Source of the DNA: Alcaligenes ammonioxydans
GTDB lineage: Bacteria; Pseudomonadota; Gammaproteobacteria; Burkholderiales; Burkholderiaceae_B
Direction: 5' to 3'
NCBI RefSeq assembly: GCF_019343455.1
Contig: NZ_CP049362.1
Location: 1 to 64,000, forward strand
Length of the DNA stretch: 64,000 nt
Below the pieces are notes generated by a model, which saw only the letters and a list, made by a program, of their open reading frames with translations, searched no databases and was not told the DNA's origin. How positions within the stretch are numbered: the first letter of the stretch is position 1; each line of letters begins with the position of its first letter. The position numbers and the translations under genes were made by a program. Positions 1 through 10,894 of this stretch are shown here, in pieces.

Positions 1-1398
1 ATGAATGAATTCTGGCAGTCCTGCGTTCAGAAATTGGAGCAGGAGCTTCCCCCCCAACAAATAAGTGCGTGGATTCGTCCACTGGTTCCCCTGGACTTCG
101 ATAGTGAGGCCGGGGTGTTGCGCGTTTCTGCTCCTAACCGTTTCAAGCTGGATTGGGTCCGCAAGAATTTTGCTACGCGCATCGAGGAACTGGCCTCGGA
201 TTTCTACGAATGTCCCGTAACGGTTCAGTTCGAGCTGCCTTCGGCCAGCGCGGCGCCTCGTCGCGCCCTGGCTGACCGGGCCGCGCCCGCGCCTGCCGGC
301 AGTCCAGCCGGTGAGAACCTGGCCCCGCCCGGCGCCAATCCGGCCGTGACCGCGGTGGTGGATGCGGTACAGGATCGCTCGCGCCTGAATGCCGAACTGA
401 CCTTCGACAATTTCGTAACGGGTAAAGCCAACCAGCTGGCACGCGCTGCGGCCTTGCAGGTGGCCGAGAATCCTGGTGTCTCCTATAACCCGCTCTTTCT
501 GTATGGTGGCGTGGGTTTGGGCAAGACACACCTGATTCACGCGATCGGCAATGCGCTGGTCGCCAATGGCAATGGTGTGCGGGTACGGTATGTCCATGCC
601 GACCAGTACGTGTCAGACGTGGTCAAGGCCTACCAGCGCAAGGCGTTTGACGAGTTCAAGCGTTATTACCATTCGCTGGATTTGCTGCTGATTGACGATA
701 TTCAGTTTTTTGCCGGCAAGAACCGCACGCAGGAAGAGTTTTTCTACGCCTTTGAAGCGATGGTGGCCCAGCGCAAGCAGATCATCATCACCTCGGATAC
801 GTACCCCAAAGAGCTGGCCAATATTGATAGCCGCCTGATCTCGCGCTTTGACTCCGGTCTGACCGTGGCCATCGAGCCACCCGAGCTGGAAATGCGTGTA
901 GCAATTTTGCTGCGCAAAGCTCAGGCCGAAGGCATCGCCATGCCGGAAGAAGTGGCCTTCTTTATCGCCAAGCATTTGCGCAGCAACGTGCGTGAACTGG
1001 AAGGAGCTTTGCGCAAGGTCTCGGCTTATGCCCGTTTTCATGGTCGCGATGTCCTGACGGTGGAAGTGTGCAAGGATGCGCTCAAGGATTTGCTGTCCGT
1101 CTCCAATGGGCAGATCACCGTGGAAAATATCCAGAAAACCGTAGCCGATTTTTATAAAATCAAGGTCGCGGATATGTACTCCAAGCGCCGCCCCGCCAAT
1201 ATCGCCATGCCGCGTCAGGTGGCCATGTATCTGGCCAAGGAACTGACCCAAAAGAGTTTGCCGGAAATTGGCGATCTTTTCGGTGGCAGGGACCACACAA
1301 CGGTGCTGCACGCAGTGCGCAAGATCTCGGACGCACGCACCAAGCAAGCCGAATTGAATCACGCATTACACGTACTGGAACAAACTCTCAAAGGATGA
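1..1398 (+). CDS. dnaA: Chromosomal replication initiator DnaA
   Basis: DnaA is the AAA+ ATPase that binds 9-mer boxes at oriC and opens the duplex. The 465-residue protein looks complete. Domain I covers about residues 1-80 and an Ala/Pro-rich linker about 81-128. The AAA+ core has Walker A GGVGLGKT at 169-176 and Walker [10 protein letters not shown] near 228-236. The C-terminal box-binding domain carries [15 protein letters not shown] from residue 428. The window opens on the ATG, so the promoter and any upstream oriC are outside it. The stop codon lies just before the dnaN start, in the usual dnaA-dnaN-gyrB order. Identity is certain. Confidence 0.99.
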   Translation: MNEFWQSCVQKLEQELPPQQISAWIRPLVPLDFDSEAGVLRVSAPNRFKLDWVRKNFATRIEELASDFYECPVTVQFELPSASAAPRRALADRAAPAPAGSPAGENLAPPGANPAVTAVVDAVQDRSRLNAELTFDNFVTGKANQLARAAALQVAENPGVSYNPLFLYGGVGLGKTHLIHAIGNALVANGNGVRVRYVHADQYVSDVVKAYQRKAFDEFKRYYHSLDLLLIDDIQFFAGKNRTQEEFFYAFEAMVAQRKQIIITSDTYPKELANIDSRLISRFDSGLTVAIEPPELEMRVAILLRKAQAEGIAMPEEVAFFIAKHLRSNVRELEGALRKVSAYARFHGRDVLTVEVCKDALKDLLSVSNGQITVENIQKTVADFYKIKVADMYSKRRPANIAMPRQVAMYLAKELTQKSLPEIGDLFGGRDHTTVLHAVRKISDARTKQAELNHALHVLEQTLKG

Positions 1399-1400
1399 CC

Positions 1401-2510
1401 ATGCAACTCGTTCAAGCTACCCGCGACGCATTGCTAAAGCCCTTATCCACAGTTGTTGGCATTGTGGAGCGCCGCCATACTTTGCCGATTCTGGCCAACA
1501 TCCTGCTGCGTAAAAACGGCTCGGACGTCTCTTTCCTGGCCACAGATCTGGAAGTGCAGATCACCACCAATGCCGGCTTTGGTGTGGGTGAGGACAATGC
1601 GGCCACCACGGTGGCAGCCCGCAAGCTGCTGGACATTCTCAAAGCCCTGCCCGATTTTGGTGACGTGCGTCTGGGTCTGGACAGCGGCAAGCTGACCATT
1701 CAGTCTGGCAAGAGCCGTTTTCAGTTGCAGACGCTGGAAGCGGCTGATTTTCCAGTGCTTACCCTGCCCGAGCAATGGGATGTGTCGCTGAGCATGCCCC
1801 AGCGCACCCTCAAGCACCTGTTCAACACGGTGCACTTTGCCATGGCCCAGCAGGATATCCGCTACTACCTGAACGGCATGTTGCTGGTGTTCGAGCCCGG
1901 CATGGTGCGTACGGTGACCACGGACGGGCACCGCCTGGCCCATAATGCCACTGCGATTGACGGTGTGCAGGAGCGCCACGACATTATTGTGCCTCGCAAG
2001 ACCGTGCTGGAAATGCAGCGTCTGCTGGGCGATACCGACGATCTGGTCAATATTGATGTGTCCAGCCGTCAGATCCGTTTCCGTTTTGGCGATGTGGAGT
2101 TGATCTCCAAACTGGTGGAAGGCAAATTCCCCGACTTTGCGCGCGTGATCCCTTCCAACTACACCCGCCACTTTGATGTCAGCCGCGACGTGCTGCAAGG
2201 CAGCTTGCAACGTGCGGCCATCCTGACCACCGACAAACTGCGTGGCGTGCGACTGCAACTGTCGCAAAACCAGCTGAAGATTTCCGCTTCCAATGCCGAG
2301 CAGGAAGAAGCGGTCGAAGAGCTGGATATCGATTATGAACACGAAAGTCTGGACGTTGGCTTTAACGTCAGCTATCTGCTCGATGTGTTGGCCAGCATCA
2401 AGGACGAAACAGTCCGCTGGTCTGTGCAGCCCGATGCCAACGCCTCGGTGTTGATGACGCTGCCCGAGCAAGAACACTTCAAGTACGTGGTCATGCCGAT
2501 GCGCATTTAA
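1401..2510 (+). CDS. dnaN: DNA polymerase III beta sliding clamp
   Basis: The beta clamp is a ring-shaped dimer that tethers the replicative polymerase to DNA. An ATG at 1395 overlaps the dnaA stop, but I prefer the ATG at 1401. It gives the usual MQLVQATRD N-terminus and 369 residues, and an AAGGA Shine-Dalgarno lies about 7 bases upstream. The three-fold repeated clamp fold is consistent with the length, and the C-terminus ends in the conserved VVMPMRI. The gene is probably co-transcribed with dnaA. The choice between 1395 and 1401 changes only two residues. Confidence 0.98.
   Translation: MQLVQATRDALLKPLSTVVGIVERRHTLPILANILLRKNGSDVSFLATDLEVQITTNAGFGVGEDNAATTVAARKLLDILKALPDFGDVRLGLDSGKLTIQSGKSRFQLQTLEAADFPVLTLPEQWDVSLSMPQRTLKHLFNTVHFAMAQQDIRYYLNGMLLVFEPGMVRTVTTDGHRLAHNATAIDGVQERHDIIVPRKTVLEMQRLLGDTDDLVNIDVSSRQIRFRFGDVELISKLVEGKFPDFARVIPSNYTRHFDVSRDVLQGSLQRAAILTTDKLRGVRLQLSQNQLKISASNAEQEEAVEELDIDYEHESLDVGFNVSYLLDVLASIKDETVRWSVQPDANASVLMTLPEQEHFKYVVMPMRI
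1443..1451 (+). other. Perfect DnaA-box match inside dnaN
   Basis: The 9-mer TTATCCACA, the strict consensus DnaA box, occurs near the 5' end of dnaN. It is a single site inside codons for Leu-Ser-Thr. About half a perfect match is expected by chance in a window this size on two strands, so a replication or regulatory role is unproven. Confidence 0.3.
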
Positions 2511-2556
2511 TGCGGCATGTTCGACAGGCATGGCCCGCCGGGTCATGCCCGCTTGA

Positions 2557-5040
<2,484 letters not shown>

Positions 5041-5452
5041 TGACGGTGTTCACAATTCCTGCATTCAGGAATTCGTGAAAAACCTTGTGTTGATGTGGGT
5101 ACCCAAAATGGGCTCTGGCATTTTTGCTGGGGCTCATTTTTTTGATGATGGCGAATGAGTGCTGAGCCCTGAAGATTCAGCATCTTGGGCAGGCTCAATT
5201 AATGTTTGACAGCAAACACTGGCTGATCAAGTGCCAGGTAGCTTAGTTGTCATGAGGTCACGCGCTCCAGGAATGTAAAGGCGCACAATCACGCTTATAT
5301 GGTCTACTTGCAGTGATTCACCCTGCTTCAGAACGAACGAAAAGAAGGGGCGAGTGGGTCTGAAGGTGGCACTTGGCGTCGGCCTTGCAAGGCCTCTTGG
5401 TCGATAGCACTGACGCTATAAATTATTCAATAACTCTTTGTTTGGAAATGGT
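5041..5452. other. Intergenic region between gyrB and rsuA
   Basis: About 410 bases without a convincing gene. It holds the hairpin at 5054-5073, a 14-bp perfect palindrome GGCCTTGCAAGGCC at 5381-5394, and an AT-rich stretch with TATAAA near 5417 that could be the -10 of the downstream gene. No clear -35 was found. Short ORFs here show no recognisable protein signature. Confidence 0.5.
5054..5073 (+). terminator. Hairpin just downstream of gyrB
   Basis: AATTCCTG and CAGGAATT form a perfect 8-bp stem around a CATT loop, 14 bases after the gyrB stop. No T-run follows, so it may be a weak or factor-assisted terminator, a 3'-end processing element or an operator. Confidence 0.35.
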
Positions 5453-6154
5453 ATGCGACTGGACAAGTTTCTTGGTGAGAGTACGGATCTGAGTCGTTCA
5501 GACGCACGTAAAGTGCTTAAAAGCGGGGAGATCACGGTTAACGGGGAGGTGGTGACCAAAGGCACCCACGTTGTGCAAGAGGGCGATGTGGTGTGCTGGG
5601 ACGATGAGCCGCTTGCCTTGATTGGCCTGCGTTACATCATGCTTAATAAGCCCGCTGGTTACGAGTGCAGCCTTAAAAATAGCGCCTACCCGTCCGTGAT
5701 GATGCTGATCGATGTAGAAAAGCGCGAACGCTTGCACACCGTCGGTCGATTGGATGTGGATACTACCGGCTTGATTTTGATTACGGATGACGGCCAGTGG
5801 ACGCATCGTATTATCTCGCCCCGTCATCAGTGCGATAAGGTCTACGTGGCGACATTGGCAGAGCCTTTGCCTGACAATGCAGAAGAACTGTTCAAGGCCG
5901 GTATCTTGTTAAATGGCGAGGACAAGCCAACGCTGCCAGCCGTGCTGGAACGCATTGATGAACGCACCGCAAGGCTGACCATCCAGGAAGGGAAATACCA
6001 TCAGGTGAAACGTATGTTCGCGTCCCTGGGGAATCTGGTTCAGACCTTGCATCGTGAGCGTATTGGCTCCCTTTCCCTGGATGACAGTCTGGAGCCCGGA
6101 GAGTCGCGTTATTTGACCCCTGCCGAGGTGCAGCAGTTTGCAGAAGAGGGTTAA
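5453..6154 (+). CDS. rsuA: 16S rRNA pseudouridine synthase, RsuA type
   Basis: This enzyme should isomerise uridine 516 of 16S rRNA to pseudouridine. An N-terminal S4 RNA-binding domain (MRLDKFLGESTDLSR, residues 1-60) precedes the synthase domain with the catalytic-aspartate motif GRLDVDTTGLILITDDG. I chose ATG 5453 (233 residues), which starts with the family-typical MRLDKF and has a GGA upstream, over a longer TTG start at 5438. RsuA/RluE-type small-subunit specificity is inferred from length and the S4 domain. A related RluB/F-type enzyme cannot be excluded by eye. Decayed dehydrogenase sequence begins immediately after the stop codon. Confidence 0.85.
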   Translation: MRLDKFLGESTDLSRSDARKVLKSGEITVNGEVVTKGTHVVQEGDVVCWDDEPLALIGLRYIMLNKPAGYECSLKNSAYPSVMMLIDVEKRERLHTVGRLDVDTTGLILITDDGQWTHRIISPRHQCDKVYVATLAEPLPDNAEELFKAGILLNGEDKPTLPAVLERIDERTARLTIQEGKYHQVKRMFASLGNLVQTLHRERIGSLSLDDSLEPGESRYLTPAEVQQFAEEG

Positions 6155-6387
6155 ACGGTTTACCTGTTCCAGTACGTGGGACGAAGCCTGTTCTTGAAGC
6201 AAACTGCCGAAGGCACGGTGCTGCTTGGCGTTTGCTGGCCTTCTAAGCTGCATCACCGTATGGGATCGCGGATCTGGAACGCAAACCCAGCCTGAACCTG
6301 GATTCTTTGCCACGTAGCGTGCATACCGCCTGCCGTGTCGTTCCTGAGCTTGCCCCTTTGCCTGTATCGCCAGCTCGCAGGGTTTAA
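6155..6387 (+). pseudogene. Remnant of DAO-type FAD oxidoreductase (opine oxidase B / HcnC-like)
   Basis: Directly after the rsuA stop, the plus strand reads YVGRSLFLKQTAEGTVLLG followed by VCWPSKL. This resembles the flavoprotein segment (GRSL-LKQT-G-VLIGGGWPA) of DAO-fold dehydrogenases such as the opine oxidase beta subunit. The frame stops at 6293-6295. A frame shifted by one base continues the same homology as SLPRSVHTACRVVPELAPL up to TAA at 6385-6387. No start codon, FAD-binding N-terminus or C-terminus remains, so this is a truncated, frameshifted relic. The match is from memory of the family and was not aligned. Confidence 0.6.
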
Positions 6388-6524
6388 CCGTAGCCGTGAT
6401 GGACGAGCAGCCGCGCTTTGGCGGGCAGGTATTCAGGCAGGCGCCCGGGGAGTTTGCGGCGGCGGCTCCGGACTCCCTGCACACCTCTCTTTTTCACACA
6501 GCTTGTTTGAACCGGCGCGTGACC
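6360..6524 (+). pseudogene. Remnant of NAD(P)/FAD oxidoreductase (opine oxidase A / HcnB-like)
   Basis: A third frame encodes ASSQGLTVAVMDEQPRFGGQ and continues with VFRQAPGEF. This is close to the DEQPxxGGQIYRQ signature that follows the first Rossmann motif in the alpha subunit of opine oxidase and HcnB-type dehydrogenases. The GxGxxG segment that should lie upstream is missing and the frame ends at TAA 6522-6524. It abuts the DAO-type remnant, as expected if an operon of both subunits collapsed by internal deletion. Confidence 0.6.
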
Positions 6525-6558
6525 TAAGGCTGTGCAGTGGCATTCTTTTGCCGTTTCC

Positions 6559-7233
6559 TCAGACCGGTTGTTCCAGTATTTCCTGCAGACGGCTCAGCAG
6601 TTTGTCGCTGGCGTTGTGCATATGCCGTTCGCAGATGGCGATGGCACCTGCTTCGTCACCCGATGCAATGGCCGCAGCCAGCTCTTCATGCTCGTCCCAG
6701 ATGGACAGGCGCTGCTCTGAAGATTGCAGTACTGCCCCCATGACACGGCGCAGGTGCACCCAGTGGACTTGGGCGCTTTCAGCGATCATGGGATTGCCCG
6801 ACGCGTCGTAAATGGCCTTGTGAAAGGCCTCATCGGCTTCGATCATGGCGCGCACATCGTGCCCCCGGGCCACCTTGCGTCCCATGCGGATCAGGTCCGG
6901 GTCCAGCACGGCACTTTGGCGTGCCGCCAGCCGGGTCGCCAGGACTTCCAGAGCGCCACGTACTTGATACAAATGCCCGATATGTTCCAGATCCAGTGGC
7001 GCGACCATCACGCCCCGCCCTTCGGCATCTTGCAACAGCCCATCTTTTTTCAGTAACTGGATCGCTTGCAGGACCGGCGAGCGCGACACGTTGAGTTGCT
7101 CGGCGATGTCTTCTTGCGTGATGCGCGAGCCAGGGGCCAGGGAACCGTCACTGATCGCATCGAGCAGGATGCGATAAACCTCGTCCACGTAGTGGGGACG
7201 GGCCTGCAACTTACCGGAAAGCTTGGCATGCAT
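6559..7233 (-). CDS. GntR family regulator, FadR/FCD subfamily
   Basis: This is a DNA-binding transcription regulator of 224 residues. An N-terminal winged helix (VDEVYRILLDAISDGSLAPG, then ITQEDIAEQLNVSRSPV) is followed by an all-helical FCD ligand domain from about residue 85. The start is placed at MHAKLSGKL (7233), with GGAG upstream; a longer frame reaching 7410 overlaps dctM and lacks a sensible N-terminus. It is the last gene of the minus-strand operon that starts with the KARI paralogue. It is the best candidate to bind the TCTGTATACAGA palindrome at that operon's promoter. The effector is probably the pathway's organic acid, which cannot be deduced. Confidence 0.85.
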   Translation of the reverse strand: MHAKLSGKLQARPHYVDEVYRILLDAISDGSLAPGSRITQEDIAEQLNVSRSPVLQAIQLLKKDGLLQDAEGRGVMVAPLDLEHIGHLYQVRGALEVLATRLAARQSAVLDPDLIRMGRKVARGHDVRAMIEADEAFHKAIYDASGNPMIAESAQVHWVHLRRVMGAVLQSSEQRLSIWDEHEELAAAIASGDEAGAIAICERHMHNASDKLLSRLQEILEQPV

Positions 7234-7303
7234 GAGGTCTGGAACTCCGATACAAACAAAAAAACAGGTGAAGGCCGCAACGGCGTTGCGGCCCCGGGTT
7301 TCA

Positions 7304-9073
7304 TCAAGGCGTGGAACGCATGGATTGCAAAAGCATGGCCATGGGGTCCGAGTCCGAGCTCGCCTGTGCGTCAAAGGGGTTGCCAAGCGGGTCATCGGCC
7401 TGCCGCGCACCGGGTGTCAGGCTGGGCGAAGGTCGGTTGAGCTGGAGCAGAATTTCTTCTTCGCTCAGGCTGACCGTCTTGTGCAGTCCACCCGTCACCA
7501 ACTGCGGATAGGCAATCACAATACCGACCACCAGCAATTGTAGTACGACGAAGTAGGCTGAGCCCTTCCAGATCTGCTGGGTACGAACCCGAGGAATAGT
7601 TCGGCGACTAATTGAATCCACATAATCTGAACGGGGTGCCACGCTACGCAAATACAGCAGAGCAAAGCCAAAAGGCGGTGTCAGAAAGGAGGTTTGCAGG
7701 ACCAGGGCGATGACAATGCCGAACCAGATCAGATCAATGCCCAGGCTGTTGGCAACGGGTGCCAGCAGCGGTACCACAATGAAGGCAATCTCAAAGAAGT
7801 CCAAAAACATGCCCAGCACAAAGATGATGGCACTGACGGCAATGACAAACCCCAGTTCGCCGCCGGGAATGGCATCAAACAGATGCTCTACCCACAGGTG
7901 GCCGTCTGCGGCGCTGAAGGTGAAGCTAAAGACTGTCGAGCCGATCAGGATGAACATGACGAAAATAGCCAGCTTGGCGGTATTTTCCAGGGCCTGGTTC
8001 AGCAAGGTCCAGTTAAGGCGTTTGCGGATCAGGGCCAGGATTAGCGCACCAATAGCGCCCATGGCACCGCCTTCCGTGGGTGTGGCAATACCCAGGAAAA
8101 TCGTGCCCAGTACCAGAAAGATCAGGATGACCGGAGGGATCAGGGCGAAGACAAAGCGTTCTGCCAGCTGCGAGAGCAGCCCCCAGCCTGTAACCCGATT
8201 GACGGTCGCAAACAGGAGTGCGCTCAGGGAGGCGACAACCAGGGCAGTGATGGCAACTTGATCCGTGGGGGCCTGAGCCGGCTGGGAAAAGACCTGGGCC
8301 ATGACTTCGTTGTGCAGACCTGCCCAGGTAAAGCCGATGAAAGCGCACAACAGAACCAGCATGCCCAGTGACCGGCGTCCGCTGGCGCCCGCGGCGGTGA
8401 CCTGGCTTCGGGCCTGCTCAGGCAAGGCGGGCATCCAGCTGGGGCGAAGCAAGGCCAGAATGATGACAAAGCTGATGTAGATCACCAGCAGCAGCAAACC
8501 GGGGCCCAGCGCAGCGGCATACATATCACCGACGGACCGGCCCAACTGGTCGGCCATCACAATCAGAACCAGAGACGGTGGCAAGGCTTGCACCAGTGCC
8601 CCCGAGGCCGTGATGACGCCGCTGGCGATTTCCGGCTTGTAGCCGTAACGCAGCATGACAGGCAGGGAGATCAGGCCCATGGAGATGACGACCGCCGAGG
8701 TGACACCGGTGGAGGCTGCCAGCAAGGCGCCAACCAGAATCACGGAGACGGCCAGACCGCCGCGAACGGCGCCAAACAACTGCCCCATGGTCTCGAGCAG
8801 GTCTTCAGCCATGCCCGAGCGTTCCAGAATGATGCCCATCAAGGTGAAAAAAGGGATGGCCAGCATGGTCTCGTTTTGCATGATGCCAAAGATGCGCAGC
8901 GGCAAAACCTGGAACAGGTTGGTGGGAAACAGATCCAGGGCGATGCCCAGAACGCCAAAAATCAGCCCGGTGGCCGCCAGGCCAAACGCGACGGGAAAGC
9001 CGGTCAGCAGGAGCACAATCAGGCTCAGGAACATGATGGGGACGAAGTTGTCCGTGATAAAGGAGACAATCAT
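7304..9073 (-). CDS. TRAP transporter large permease, DctM type
   Basis: This is the channel-forming subunit of a tripartite ATP-independent periplasmic carrier, driven by a sodium or proton gradient. The 589-residue protein is strongly hydrophobic with many membrane spans. It contains typical DctM stretches such as GFPVAFGLAATGL and FLGIATPTEGGAMGAIGAL. It is longer than the roughly 430-residue standard form. The extra length comes from a middle insertion (about 225-290) and a soluble C-terminal tail rich in Ser/Pro/Asp. Long DctM proteins are known among TRAP systems for aromatic or large acids. The start overlaps the dctQ stop by 4 bases. The likely receptor is encoded at 15560. Confidence 0.9.
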   Translation of the reverse strand: MIVSFITDNFVPIMFLSLIVLLLTGFPVAFGLAATGLIFGVLGIALDLFPTNLFQVLPLRIFGIMQNETMLAIPFFTLMGIILERSGMAEDLLETMGQLFGAVRGGLAVSVILVGALLAASTGVTSAVVISMGLISLPVMLRYGYKPEIASGVITASGALVQALPPSLVLIVMADQLGRSVGDMYAAALGPGLLLLVIYISFVIILALLRPSWMPALPEQARSQVTAAGASGRRSLGMLVLLCAFIGFTWAGLHNEVMAQVFSQPAQAPTDQVAITALVVASLSALLFATVNRVTGWGLLSQLAERFVFALIPPVILIFLVLGTIFLGIATPTEGGAMGAIGALILALIRKRLNWTLLNQALENTAKLAIFVMFILIGSTVFSFTFSAADGHLWVEHLFDAIPGGELGFVIAVSAIIFVLGMFLDFFEIAFIVVPLLAPVANSLGIDLIWFGIVIALVLQTSFLTPPFGFALLYLRSVAPRSDYVDSISRRTIPRVRTQQIWKGSAYFVVLQLLVVGIVIAYPQLVTGGLHKTVSLSEEEILLQLNRPSPSLTPGARQADDPLGNPFDAQASSDSDPMAMLLQSMRSTP

Positions 9074-9663
9074 CGCGCGCCCTCCTGGACAGTCGATAGC
9101 GCTTGGGCAGGCACATGAATAGGCGTGTCCTGGGCGTTATCTTCGGCAATGCAGTCCGGTCCTTTGCCTGTCAGGAACAGGATACGTTTGACCAGCTCGG
9201 CCAAGCCTTGCAGCAACAGCAGACTAAAGCCGGCGGGAATCAGCAGATAGGCGGGCCAGCGCACCAGTCCACCGGCATTGCCGGACATTTCACCTGAATG
9301 CCAGGCGGCGGTGAAAAAGCCCCAGCTCAGGTTAATGACAAAAAGACAGAACGGGATCAGGACGACAACAATCCCGGCGATATCGACCCAGTTGCGTCCC
9401 CGCGCCCCCAGGCGGGTGGAGATGAAGTCGATGCGAACATGGCTGTTATGCAGAAATGCGTAGCCCCCTCCCAAGAGAAAGACAGCCGCATACAGGTACC
9501 ACTGAGCTTCCAGCATGCCGTTGGAACTCAGGTCAAAGGCCTTGCGAGTAATGGCGTTGCTGGCGCTCAGAATGGTGGTGGCCAGCAAGAGCCATTTGAT
9601 GATGAATCCGATACAGCGGTTCAGGTGGTCTATTCCCCCCACCATGGTTTTCAATGCAGTCAT
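9070..9663 (-). CDS. TRAP transporter small permease, DctQ type
   Basis: This is the small membrane subunit of the TRAP carrier. The 197-residue form starting at MTALKTMVGGIDHLNRCIGF has a GGAG ribosome site 6 bases upstream. A longer frame to 9774 adds an implausible leader. Four hydrophobic segments are visible, with the WYLYAAVFLLGGGYAFLHN stretch and HVRIDFISTRLG motif typical of DctQ. It is translationally coupled to dctM through a 4-base overlap and lies about 170 bases after the reductase gene in the same direction. Confidence 0.88.
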   Translation of the reverse strand: MTALKTMVGGIDHLNRCIGFIIKWLLLATTILSASNAITRKAFDLSSNGMLEAQWYLYAAVFLLGGGYAFLHNSHVRIDFISTRLGARGRNWVDIAGIVVVLIPFCLFVINLSWGFFTAAWHSGEMSGNAGGLVRWPAYLLIPAGFSLLLLQGLAELVKRILFLTGKGPDCIAEDNAQDTPIHVPAQALSTVQEGAR

Positions 9664-9832
9664 TTTTGTCTCCGCGAATATTGTTGTGTTCGTCGTTGTG
9701 CTGCCGGGGAGTGTTTGATAGCGGACGTGTGCAAGCCGCGTGGTAGCAGGTGCTGTGGTGACTCCTTGGGCCACGATCGTGCCCGAAGTAAATGGGGTGT
9801 GCCCTGGCGGGAGCCAGGACCAGGGGATGGCC

Positions 9833-10843
9833 TTACAGGTCCAGAACCAGTACGTCCGAGCGTGCGCGTGAAACGCAGGCGGTCAGGCAATGGCTTTGCT
9901 CATCGGGACTAAGGATGTAGTCCTGGTGATCAACATCTCCTTGCAGGTAGTTGATGCGGCATGTACCACACAGGCCCGATACGCAGGAGGTGGCAATAGG
10001 CACACCGGCTTGCGTCAAGGCATCGCTCAGGGATTGATCGGGAGCAACCTCAATGCACTGGCCGGTACTGGCAATTTGCGCCACGAAGGCACCGGGAGGC
10101 AGGGTATTGGCATTGGGGGCGGGTTCGGGCGCCTTGAAGTGTTCGCAATGCACGGAACCGGCAGGCCAGTGTGAGCTGGCCTGGGCACAGGCCTGCATGA
10201 AACCGGCTGGGCCGCAGTAATACACGTGGGTGCCTTCATCTGTATTGGCCAGCAAGTCCTGCAGGTTCAGACCTTGTGCCGGATTGCCATTGTCCAGATG
10301 CAGATGCAGGCGGCCTTGTTCCTGCCACCTGCGCAGTTCAGGGCCGAAGGCTGCCGTGTTGGTGTTGCGGGTGCAGTAGTGCAATTCAAAGGGCTGGCCC
10401 TGAGATTCCAGAAAGTGGGCCATCGCCTTGATGGGGGTAATGCCTATCCCCCCGGCCAGCAAGATGGAGCGGCGGGCGTGCGGGTCCAGTCTGAAATGAT
10501 TGCGGGGTGTGCTGACGGTTACCTGCTGCTGGACCTGCAAGGCGTCGTGCAAGGTGCGTGAACCGCCTCGTCCATTGGCATCGCGCAAGACAGCAATGAC
10601 GTAGCGGTGACGCTCATGCGGCGGGTTGCACAGCGAGTATTGGCGGATCAGTCCGGCCTGGATATGGACATCAATGTGGGCCCCGGCTTCGAAAGGGGGG
10701 AGTTCCCCGCCGAGAGGACAGCAGAGCTCGTAGGAATTGATACCCTGCGCTTCGTAGCGGATCTGCCGGATCTGCAGCGATAGCAGCCCGTCTGGTTGGG
10801 TGACCGCCTGGACGGGAGTGGCGGGTTCTGCAATGGCGTTCAT
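9833..10843 (-). CDS. VanB/phthalate dioxygenase reductase-type oxidoreductase
   Basis: This is an FMN- and 2Fe-2S-containing reductase that passes electrons from NADH to a Rieske oxygenase. The 336-residue protein has the flavin motif RQYSL near residue 72, the nucleotide-binding LAGGIGITPIKAMAH, and a C-terminal plant-type ferredoxin domain with CVSGLCGTC. The start at 10843 has GGAG upstream. It follows the Rieske gene by 51 bases in the same operon, so the two should form a two-component oxygenase. A GGCCTGG-type hairpin (9803-9818) sits just downstream. Confidence 0.9.
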   Translation of the reverse strand: MNAIAEPATPVQAVTQPDGLLSLQIRQIRYEAQGINSYELCCPLGGELPPFEAGAHIDVHIQAGLIRQYSLCNPPHERHRYVIAVLRDANGRGGSRTLHDALQVQQQVTVSTPRNHFRLDPHARRSILLAGGIGITPIKAMAHFLESQGQPFELHYCTRNTNTAAFGPELRRWQEQGRLHLHLDNGNPAQGLNLQDLLANTDEGTHVYYCGPAGFMQACAQASSHWPAGSVHCEHFKAPEPAPNANTLPPGAFVAQIASTGQCIEVAPDQSLSDALTQAGVPIATSCVSGLCGTCRINYLQGDVDHQDYILSPDEQSHCLTACVSRARSDVLVLDL

Positions 10844-10894
10844 GGTGCTCTCCGTAGGGGGCACCCGCTCCGATGGGGCGGGTGCGGCGGGCGA

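Noticed and set aside
5909..6811. Open frames of 191 (minus, 5909-6484) and 158 (plus, 6335-6811) codons over the rsuA-gntR gap
   Set aside because: They overlap the rsuA and gntR coding regions and carry no domain. The homology in the gap is found in other frames, as dehydrogenase remnants.
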